Shown here: positions 13,601 through 23,322 of the stretch, one piece after another
How the letters are laid out: the number at the start of each line of letters is the position of its first letter
How positions within the stretch are numbered: position 1 is the stretch's first letter
Source: Agrocybe praecox
Lineage: Eukaryota; Basidiomycota; Agaricomycetes; Agaricales; Agrocybaceae
Assembly: GCA_964017145.1 (NCBI GenBank)
Contig: OZ024847.1
Coordinates: 2,666,001-2,730,000, forward strand
Length of the DNA: 64,000 bases
Direction of reading: 5' to 3'
Program-made: the position numbers and the translations under genes
Notes under the pieces: generated by a model
Databases searched by the model: none
The model's input: the letters and a program-made list of their open reading frames with translations, nothing else
Told to the model about the DNA's origin: nothing

Positions 13601-16600
13601 GCAGAGCATGAGTGACCAATACACGCGTCTTGTTTGCAAGGGGCCCAGACAGTAAACAATTCTCCAAAATCGATTTACCGACATAAGCATCGACCGTTGA
13701 TAAAGGATCGTCGAGGAGAACAATGTCCGAGTCGGAATACGCCGCGCGGGCAAGAGATACTCGGGCCTTTAGCATATGAATATCGTGATCCAGATGTGAT
13801 TGGAATCGAAATAAAATACCTTCTGGCCACCTAGACAGAAAATATCAGAAATAAGTCTGGTAAGGTAGGAGGAGGAGGAGGAGGAGGATACATACCACTT
13901 AAATTAATACCATTTTCTCCGATTTCAGTGTCCTCTCCGTTGGGTAAAACATGTAAGTCATGATCTAGACTGCAAGCACTAATGATGCGTCTGAATCTAT
14001 AGAACATGGATACTCAGTAACATTACAATCGTAAGACATTACAAGACAATTCACCTCTCTTCATCATCTGGCCTTCCAAACAAGATGTTCTGCCGCAGTG
14101 TCGTATTACGAATCCAGGGCGTTTGAGGTGCGTACGAGATTTTCCCATTGAATCTGACCTAAGATTTCGCGCTATGATAAGTTGTTGAGTAGTAGTTAGA
14201 ATCTTCATCTTCCTTACCTTTCCTCTAGTGCGGCGCATTTCACCAATCAACGCTTGAAGTACGGAACTCTGCAATCGAAAATAAGTAAACAAAAGTAGAT
14301 AGGTTCTTTGCATACTAACCTTTCCGCAACCGACACGACCAACGATAGCAATAAATGCACCCTTAGGAACTATAAGTTTGAGATTTTTGAGTTCAAATGG
14401 CTTTTCTTCCTCTGTTTTCTCCCGTGATTTCTCTTCATCCTTTTCATCATCCTTTTCCACATCCTTTATGGATGATGGCAGAACATCCGCTTCTTTTTCT
14501 TTGGCCTGTTTATGGCTAAAGCATTTCCTGTTGCGTTGTGCCTTTGGTTCTGCCACTTTCCCATCCTTCTCGCTCTCTTTCCCTCCTTTCCCATTAACAC
14601 CGCCATGGCCACCGGGTCCTTTGCTAAATTTGCCACCTTTTTGACCCTTATTAGGGTCATACACAGTCTCCCAAGTAAAATCACCGTCAATCTGAACTGC
14701 TACTGCGGACGCGCCATCGATAGGATATGGGTCAGGTAGATCTTCTGATGAAAGGAAAGTTCCTATACGGCCCAGAGCGACTAAAGCATCTGAAAGAGAC
14801 GCGAATACGAAAGGGAACAAAATAAGTGGTTCGCGGATAATCTGTTGAACCGATTAGATGTTTAGATGCCTTTTGATACGATCAAATAGAATTTTGAGTT
14901 CTTACATTGAACAGTTGTAGTGAACTGAAGATAATGGCGATGTTTAGGTCATGTCCACTAAGGGCGTACGTGATCTTGGTGTAATGTTAAAAGCTGGAAA
15001 CCATCAATAGAATTTGAATACACACGAAAGCAAGGATTGAAGCCAGCACAGGCACAAAGGTCACGATAGCAATCAACAGCGCCCTTGCAACACTGAAAGA
15101 CATTAGATGTTGGTAAAAATGTTGATATGATAGAAGCACGATACCCACAAGGCTTTCCGAATAGTCTTGATTTCACCTTTCCTCAATTCGCCGATTTGTT
15201 GAGTATAGAATTCCTCCCATGCATAAAATTTGATGAGACGAATCCCTTGCAAGACCTCTGTGGCAAGGCGTACGCGCTTATCGGTAATTTGAACACCTTT
15301 CTTGCGCTGGGTATATATCACTTTCACGAGGAAGAATTGTAGAGGAAATCCGAGGAGAAGGACTCCTAGCCCGACCAAGGCGGAGTATTTTAGCTGTTGA
15401 ATTTGGTTTAGATCAGATACAACCAAAAATGTTGCTATAGGTGCACGACTTACGTTACCAAGAAGAAGCCCGATGCCAATGGCTAATTGAATAGGGGAGA
15501 CCCAAAGACTGCGCGAGTTATTAAGATGTCAAAAAATACAATCACGCAAGAGCTTACTCGTGACCAAAGGCAGAGAAACGATCCAGCCTCGTTGCATCAG
15601 TAGAAATCATCGTGGTGATTTGGCCAACGCTATGATTGATTCGCGCCTTACCGGAGAGGCGCAGAGACTTACGAAACACGGTCCCAATGATCTGGACGAC
15701 ACGATGAGGTTTCTTTTTGCACAAGCCACAAAACAAGAAAAGGCTTACTCCTGTTCGCACTGAAAGACCGGTAGTTAAAGCAACTTGTTGGTAATGGTTG
15801 GTCATCTTTGAGCGGATAAGCCACCATAATACTTTAGAAATCGGGATGAGATGCATACCAAACTTGCAGATTCTGTCAAGCAACATTAGACCATCATTTG
15901 AACGCAAAGGTTATAATGTATATACCTTGCATGACAAAGAGTCCGATTGCTAAACCGATACCATAGCCTATTCCTCGCGGTTTCTTGAGACCCAGTGCAA
16001 GATGTTCTTCGTCTGTAGTCCGGACATAGATGTATGACTCGGTCAACCAAGCAAGAAGAACCTTTGTAACAAGCGGCGTAGTCGTCTTGAGGGTATCAGA
16101 AAACAACTTTAAAGCACCTCCCACCCATATGCGAACGAAAAAAGTGCGATGGATGGCCATGAAAAGTGATTCATCGTAAAGTGGCTTCTCCTTTTTCTTC
16201 CCTCGTTTGAACCACGTCCTTGATGCAGGCTGGGTCTTTTTCTCTTCGTGTTCTGCTTTCAAATCTACGTCTGTAAAAGTTCTCTTTGAGACAACACAAA
16301 TAAAAGCAAAGAACAAACGCACCATCTTCCTCGACCGTTTTCTCTTCACTCGCGCGCTCTACATCATTTCCATTGCCAAGATCATTTGATTCCTGTTCTG
16401 CATCCCTCATATACTGTGGTCTCTTCTCAGGCGGACATCTCATGTAAAAGTTTCGTTCAACGTTATCGGATATCGTGGATGTCAGTCGCGCTTTGGGTAG
16501 CTCCCATAAATCTTCAAGAACCACACAGAGTCAGCCGCGTGTATGACTGAAGACCGCATATATGCACACACCTTCTTTCTCTAAAGGTCTAGAGTACCCT

Positions 16601-19600
16601 ACTTCAAGGAACGGCCCAAGCCATTGAAAGACGAGCTTCGAGAGTAAGCACCCCGGCGATTTCAACTTTTTGGGTCACACCAAAACCTCATAAAATCTAT
16701 GATTTTATTGTATGATTTTTACTTGGTGGAAAACATCAAAAAAAACTTAAACTTTAGTCAGCTCAGCTCAGCAATGTAAATTAAAATAATATATGGCGAT
16801 ATTCTCTTACAAAAATCCATGTATGAAATCTGGGTTTTTGGGTAACCGTAATAGTGAATTAAAAATAAAGATTTCATATCATGCTTCCGACAAGTCATAA
16901 CTAAAAATATAATGAAAGACGAAACTACATTTAAAACTATGATCTTTCATCGGAGCTTCGATATCTTAAATATTGCGGATATTCTTCATGTTTTCGGCAC
17001 ACATCAAAATGGAAAGAAAATTTGTATTTTTTACCTAACTGATATCAGGCGTACGACCATCGTACGCCTGGCGTACGCCCGGAGAAAAGATGCGAGGTTC
17101 TATAGCGCTCGCGGCCTAGCTTCATGGTACCTATAAATGGAACTAAGCAGCCCTAGGTGCGAGATGCGGGATGTGTGTGCTTACTGCCAGGAATTTCCAT
17201 ATTTCTCTGCGCTTAGAAGATCTATATTTTTAGCGGGGCAGGAAGGTGAAAGCGGGGGATACTTGAGCACGGCGTTGACGGTTGACGCGTTGACGATCAA
17301 ATAAATAGAAGGGCTGTTCTATTTTTACATGGTGTAGGTAGGTAACCGTAGGTTATTGTTTCCGCCGCTATTGTTTGCAATGAAATTTTTGCAACTACGT
17401 TGCAACAGATTTTGACATATCCAACCCAAGTATAGGTTCTTGGAGACCGTCTATAAGAAGATAGAGCAATGATTAATGAAGCTTAAAGCTTGCAGGTGTA
17501 TATATAGCGGATGGGTCATGGGAGTGCAGCGTACGCCGGTAGCATAGTGCTTAATCTTGGTATTTTAACTGACTACCCTCTAAAAATATTTTTTCCATCC
17601 TCTTGAGTGTACATTCTATGTGCGTATATGGCTAATCCGCTGTCATATAACATGTAGCAGCTTGTGCGCCGACCCCAACTCATTAATGCGCGTGGGAAAA
17701 CGCTCCAAAGCGCGCGCGTCAAAGTCTGCTATGTGTTTCTACAGCCCACGGCATTTATTCAAAGCGCAGAGTTTTTCTTTTCGAATTGTATATTTACATT
17801 ATTTACTCCAAGTATATATACTTCTAGAACTTGTGTATGTAGGGCGCAATCCTCATAAATCACATTAATATTCGAAACCGGGCCGCATCGGAAATCGCCG
17901 GCACAGCCACAACCCGCTTCCTAGCCCGCGTCATCACTGTTTCTTCATTTAATATTATTCCTATCACTACCACCACCATCCACCCCCACCGTACGCCACC
18001 ACCACTTTCTGTTGCCACTACGCCTCAACGACGACCACGACGCAAACGACGACACAACGACGACAACGAAGACAACGACCACGACACGACGTGGACGGCG
18101 ACAACGACGATGGGGACGACGAAAACGACGATGGGAGTGACGATGATGACGACGGGGCTGAAAACAACGCTAACAACGACGGCTTCAACCCCGGGAACAA
18201 CAATAACAACGGACGAGCACGACAAAGCCCGAACGAAGTCGCCGTGACGCAACCGCCGCCCCCGATAGACGCCAGCGAACGAGCCGACGAACACGAGGGG
18301 ACGGGGTTGGGAGCAAGGACGTGACGTGGGAAGGTGAGGAGAGGGTATAAGACGACGAAGGTGGTAGAAACGGGGAACGGGTACTATGTGGTAGGTACTC
18401 CGTTCATACCGTCTCCTCACTCACCGCCGCTGTCCACAGGCTGGCCGCAGTCCCCCTTCTCCCACTTTTATCCCCCTCTTCCCCTGCTCTTCCATGCATG
18501 TCCTCTTCCTCCTCCACCCTTCCCTTCCATCTCCGTTCCTCATCCCATCTCCGTTCCTCTTCCCCACCCTCTTCCCCTTCATCTCTCTTTCTGTCTCCCC
18601 CTATCACCTTTCCCTCTCCTCTTCTCTGTTCTCCTTGCCCTCTCCTCTTCCCTCTGTCCCCTCCCTTCCATACCCTCTTCCTCCCTTTTTCTCCAATTAA
18701 ATAAATGTATAAAATTTGTATATTATGCATTGTAATTAATAAATTACTTTTCACCTCTAGTGTAGGCTCTTAAAGACCGTCTATAAGAATATAAAGCAAT
18801 GATTAATGTATTAATGAAGCTTGTGATGGGCCATGGGAGTGCAGTGTACGCCGGTAGCATGGTGTTTAATCCTATTTTAAGTGACTACATACCCTCTAAA
18901 AATAAAATTTCCGTCCTCTTTGGTGTATATTCTATGTGCATATATGGCTACCGGCATATTGATACGGCACACGCTCTCCAAGAATCTGCGGCGCTCAGAA
19001 GCTATTTTGAAGTTGGACATAGTCAGAAAAGCGGCGCTATGGACGGTGTGGATAAAAAGAGTGACGGCGACTCCTATATATTACACTGCATACTATACTA
19101 CATACATGTGTGAAAGGAAAGATACGCAAAAAGAAGAAAAGGAATGGCAGGCATTCTTGCTGTTGTCCCAGTGTCTCCTTACCATACCTATTACCTGCAT
19201 CTGCAGTACAACACTAAGCGGTTGTTGGTCATAGCCGTGTTGTAGACGTCGTTGTACGTCGTACATTTGCTGCGTCCAGCCATTGACAACGGCGATACAG
19301 CTGTACACAGCCTACCCGTCCCCGACGTGCCCATTGTCGTTGTTGTTGTACATGCCCGTCATTGTCGTGCACAGCCGTCGCCATCGTCGTTGTAGCAGCA
19401 TTGATGTTGGCCAGCGTTGCGCCCTGTTGTTGGTGCCCAGCGGGGCCTGTTGCCTGCGTGCGACGTGCAACTATGCGTCATTGTTGGATCTAAAAGGAGA
19501 GAAATTAGAAAATGGGAAAGAAAGGAGAGAAGAAAGAGGAAGAAAGGGGAGGGAAGTGACAATCCCCATCGTCTTCGGCGGAGCGGCACTTCGGGTGAGG

Positions 19601-21310
19601 TTTTCAACTCCAGTCACAGTTTGTGACTGGGTCACCACTGTTACCTGCGCTTTCCAAGCTCGGGTGCCTTGAACCGAACGCGTCTGCGCTATGTCGACGT
19701 GCATTGAAATACTGCACACACTATGTGGGATGCTTGTGAAACAGACAACCTGTGCTCAGGCAGCCCAGGTCAATTTTGCAATTGCAATGTGCATGAAAAA
19801 TTAAGCACAGACATATTCCAAGTTGACAGGCCTAAGAGTTCTCGAGTATGGTGACTGCACTGAGGTTGGGCCTACGGGGTTCGGCCTTTCGTTGCTAATT
19901 ACTGGCAGTGATCACAGCGCTGATTCTCAGGGCCTTAAAAAATAAAAACTGTTTTAGCTCCCCAAGAATGGCCCATGATGCATGAGGCATGGCTACTGCC
20001 GTATAACTGCACATTTTGCATATCACGGAACAATTTACATCTCGTTATTATCTGTTAGTGTCAGTATCCATAACTAAGTCCAGATGTCCGTTGCGCGGAC
20101 GATATCGAAGGAGACAATTGCGTCGTTATTACTAAAATAGCACAGCAACAACAGCCGAGTACTTCGTTTTTAGCCGACGCTGTATCTTTTGTTAGTAGTG
20201 ACGACATGATCTAAAAATAAGATACGCCCAAATTCCTTATATCTGTTGTCTCAAAATCTCATTCACAAATTGCCCACCATCAATGTTCAACATTCAACGT
20301 CGCCGCACGGGAGAGTTCCCAATTGTGTGTACGTGCAATGCTATAGCGGAACCTTGCTGAACCCGACGGTAACCTGCAAGTCCCAAAAAAGTGAGAAACT
20401 CCATAAATTCAACGAAGAGGTGCGCTTTCTATTAAATTGGGGAGTTATTCTGCGATAATGACTTATATTGTCGCTATTAGCTTTTCGATAGTTTTCCTCA
20501 GTTAAACTAATACAATGACGACAGCTGGCCACTGGAGGTGGCGACGATCCTTGCGCTCAAAAATATCAGTGCCGCTGCTAAAAATAGGAAGTCAGCTTTA
20601 GCTACAGCTTATCGGCAGTCGTACGCTGGTCGTACGATCATCCTACGCATGATTTCAGCTCAAAAAAAAATTATGATTTTGCTTAAGATTGTGTAATCGA
20701 CGAAAAGGGTAAGAAATATTATAATCTCACACCAACCGAAAGTGTATATAAATCTGAAAGCTTCTTTTATCATTTTCGGAAAGATGGCATTAATAACTTT
20801 TTTCTTTAGAGAACAAAATCCCAAACTAGTCTAATTATTCAACATTTTCGGTTCGCCCAAACTTAAAATTTTAAACAACATTACAATAGCTCAAAAATCT
20901 GACCCATTAATCTTAGTTTATAACGCCGAACCGATTTCTCATAAATATAAATCTTATTTATCAATTTAAACAGAAAATGTATGTTTGATAAAAAGCGGAG
21001 TTTTTAGGAGGTTTTCGTGTGACCTAAAAAGTTGATATTGCCGGGGTGAAGCTATCATTATAGAAAGATGTGTTAGACTGAATCAGCTGATGGCGGGAGT
21101 GACTGCCAAAATTAGAATAGTTTGGATTGCGTGCAGTAGGCTACAAGCCGAGTACTTTTTGGTCCCCGACGTCGATGACCAATTTAAGAAATGGTTGAAG
21201 CCAAGGGAAATGACAACTTACGGAGCAGAATTCTCAGGTAACACCTTGCCGGTTCCAAACCCTGGAGGAGCTGGCGAAGTCTGGAACAGATATGCAAAGG
21301 GGACTTTCAT
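10683..21310 (-). CDS. ABCC-type (YOR1-like) multidrug exporter, interrupted by a transposon
   Basis: Full-length ABC exporter of 1,451 codons in 33 exons. Exon 1 (21222-21310, MKVPFAYL...) lies beyond a 4.4-kb transposon; exons 2-33 run from 16648 to the TAG at 10683-10685. Order: short N-terminus, TMD1, a charged Lys/Glu insert of about 90 residues, NBD1 (Walker A GRVGCGKSS near residue 615, signature LSGGQ near 706, DDPLSTVD), TMD2, NBD2 (Walker [10 protein letters not shown] near 1222, FSAGEKQ signature, [13 protein letters not shown]). Each catalytic motif is present and no frameshift is seen. Microexons: 15859-15872 (14 nt), 13820-13830 (11 nt), 11976-11990 (15 nt). The family exports drugs, conjugates or organic anions across the plasma or vacuolar membrane using ATP. 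The insertion sits 3 nt into exon 2, directly after the acceptor, so a normal transcript is unlikely from this allele (inference). Confidence 0.9.
13867..13889. repeat. GGA microsatellite in ABC intron
   Basis: About seven GGA units inside the intron between exons 15 and 16 of the exporter. Read on the gene strand it forms the pyrimidine tract (TCC repeats) before the acceptor, so length changes could affect recognition of the following 11-nt exon (inference). Confidence 0.7.
17429..17634. repeat. Internal direct repeat A of the transposon
   Basis: Repeated in the same orientation at 18759-18950. Shared pieces include GACCGTCTATAAGAA, GCAATGATTAATG, GTACGCCGGTAGCAT and ACCCTCTAAAAATA. The copies are clearly diverged. 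Confidence 0.7.
18010..18330. repeat. ACG-rich low-complexity tract
   Basis: Imperfect ACG/AAC triplets run through the transposon interior. Long frames on both strands (Asp/Asn-rich or Ser/Val-rich) result from this composition and are not called as genes. Confidence 0.6.
18440..18705. repeat. Polypyrimidine tract (CCTCTTCC-like)
   Basis: About 260 bp almost entirely C and T on the plus strand, within the transposon. A shorter purine-rich tract of the opposite sense lies at 19486-19558. Frames here (Pro/Ser/Leu-rich) come from composition. Confidence 0.6.
18759..18950. repeat. Internal direct repeat B of the transposon
   Basis: Partner of 17429-17634; see that entry for shared blocks. It lies directly after the polypyrimidine tract. 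Confidence 0.7.
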
Positions 21311-23306
21311 GGTGGATTATCCCGAAAGTCCTGGATGATGTACTTTTGAAGGACCGACTGGTGCCCACTCTTGACCTGCCAGCCTCCAGGACGGTAACGA
21401 AGTACACTTGTGGACGCCGGATATCAATGACTCGAAACCTCGGAACAGAGTGACTAAGTACTAAGCTTGCTATATATCGCTGAAAGCAAACCCATTAACC
21501 AAATCTATCACTGGATAGCGCTGGCAGCAAACTTTGGTGCCAAAGCACTAATTCCGCGATGGCCTCTCATCTTAGGATAAGAGGTCCAGGAAGGAAGATC
21601 GACGTCCTTCCTTCCGAAGGATCTTCATGAGGAGCAATATATACCTAGCCCTAAAATTTCTTCTCTTGTTGCTCTTTCCTGCTCCTCGAGTGCGAAAAAA
21701 TCCCCGCTCGTCTTTCTCGCTTTCTCGCTACTCTCGGGTCCTTTTTTCGCTCCCACCCACCTCTCCTCTTCGGTGCTTGGTACCATCATCTCGTGCCATC
21801 TTATGATATCCATCTCCGCTAGAATCCTATCAGGATCTATACTTTTGGTGCCTAACAAATTACTCTGCAGCTGTAACTACCCGACATTCTTTGCTCCGTG
21901 AGTGCGACTACGACATATGCTTGTATAGCTCTTGCGCCACTCACTTATTTGTCATTGCTCAAACAAACAAAAAAAAACCCTTGCTTTCAAAATTATATTG
22001 CTCTCATGCTACTTCGAATATTATCTCGGGAACAAAAAAGGTACACCGAGTCGCAGCGTCTCAAATGCGGCACGACTCGAATCTAAATTATCTGTACGTC
22101 TGATTCAAGAAAAGCAAGCAGGGCTAAAACGCGACGCGCGACGCAAAATGCATGTGACCGTTCGGAGTTGGAACGATCAATTTTTTGGATTTGGATCCTC
22201 GCTAGTGGGGTACAAAGCATCAAGACCATACTCCGAAAAACCTTCAACAAATCTGACGAGCAATGCATCACTGGTCATGTCTAGAGACATTTTCAAAACC
22301 TTTGCGACGTTCTCGACCTGTGAAATCAAAGTTTGCTGATGGTATGTGAGTATGGCCCGTTCTGTGTTTTATTCTTTACATTGAGCAATCGTGTTCAATT
22401 GCCTTAAAGTTGTGCGTATGCTCAAATTTTGTGTCGGTCTGTAGGAGCAAGAGGTATGTAGTATGTACCATCTATCCCGTGCATATATACGCTAATTTTC
22501 TATCCTTTCAACAGGTTACGCTACTTCCATATATCAAGGTATCTGGCTTAGGAGAGTCGAAGGCAGCGCGCCGACGAAATGAATGCATTTAGTAACATTC
22601 CTTCATTCAGTCTTCCCCAAGAACGTGCAACTACTATGTACCCACAGATTGACCTGGAGCCCGTTTTTAGCTGGGCTTGTCTTGACATTCAAAGCATCGG
22701 TTTGGTAGATCTTGGACGCCATCCGCGTGCATTTCAAATTCGGAAATTTGATCTAGGTTCATCTCAAAGGATTTGAAAGTCGAAGCAAAGATGGTCTATT
22801 TCACTAGCAGAGGAGCTGCCGTTGTTCATATCAGTCATTATAGAGCACCTCATCTGCTCGATCACAACACAAAATTTACGCGCAAGAGCACAGTGGGCAC
22901 CGAAGGAACCGTGCATTGAGCACACGAGTTGTTAAAGCCCCAAAAAGGTTATCAATACAGGCGACGTCAAGATGTCAAAGACATTGGCCCAGGACGACTC
23001 GTCTTTTGGATGCTGATAAAGTTAGTCCGCAAGCATTACAACACTGTTGACTCAAGAAAAATTGACCAGCATTCATGAACCATACTACAGGATCGTCAAC
23101 TTGCCCTCGCATTGTTAATACATGTTCGCTGTTATACTATTTATACCGCTCGTACCTGATTTTACAAATGGCGATAATGGGAGCTGCTGTGTGTCCCGGT
23201 CCCAGGTAAGCACTGCCGCTCAGTTCTTCATGTGTTCTATATATATTTCAATTGACATCTCACTCAGACAGTTGAACGCTCCTTCGTTTTCTTCCGTTTG
23301 TATGCA
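21311..23306. other. Intergenic between ABC exporter and second TPR gene
   Basis: The two genes are divergent, so this 2-kb stretch carries both promoters. A small inverted repeat lies near 21590-21620 (GGAAGGAAG and CTTCCTTCC arms). Around 22120-22180 the motif CGCGACGCGCGACGC followed by GTGACCGTTCGG resembles the blocks at 938-1000 and 7790-7850 of the decayed repeats, so a third decayed piece is probably present (also TATATACGCTAAT at 22484). No gene is supported; frames up to 135 codons look random. Confidence 0.45.
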
Positions 23307-23322
23307 ATGGCGGATCCACTAA
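23302..23322 (+). promoter_or_regulatory. Upstream ATG overlapping the TPR start
   Basis: ATGCAATGG places an out-of-frame ATG 5 nt before the main start; its frame ends after six codons. Copy 1 has the same ATGCAATGG (at 6120-6112 on the minus strand), with a ten-codon overlapping frame. Keeping it in both paralogues hints at translational damping, but it may simply be inherited context. Confidence 0.4.

Larger units (their letters stand above)
16649..21048. mobile_element. Non-autonomous TIR DNA transposon, 4,400 bp
   Basis: Left end CACCCCGGCGATTTCAAC at 16649; the right end is its near-perfect inverse at 21048, matching over about 47 bp. The 3 bp just outside are AAG on both sides (16646-16648 and 21049-21051), a clear target-site duplication. 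Weaker inverted similarity seems to continue inward. Three hexamers CGTACG spaced 11 bp apart lie exactly 401 bp from each end (17050, 17061, 17072; mirrored at 20620, 20631 and a one-base variant at 20642). The interior holds a direct repeat, ACG-rich, pyrimidine and purine tracts, and no transposase. Terminal CAC plus a 3-bp duplication fits CACTA-like superfamilies, but without a transposase that is inference. Confidence 0.88.

Noticed and set aside
15832..15858. A 27-nt intron after the 14-nt ABC exon
   Set aside because: Too short, and it leads to a stop; the acceptor at 15806 gives a 53-nt intron and restores the family sequence.
10683..16524. ABC gene as a pseudogene with many frameshifts
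   Set aside because: Every break in frame coincides with a standard short intron; the full chain sums to whole codons.
18025..18420. Ser/Val-rich and Asp/Asn-rich frames on both strands
   Set aside because: They arise from ACG-type triplet repeats in the transposon and have no independent support.
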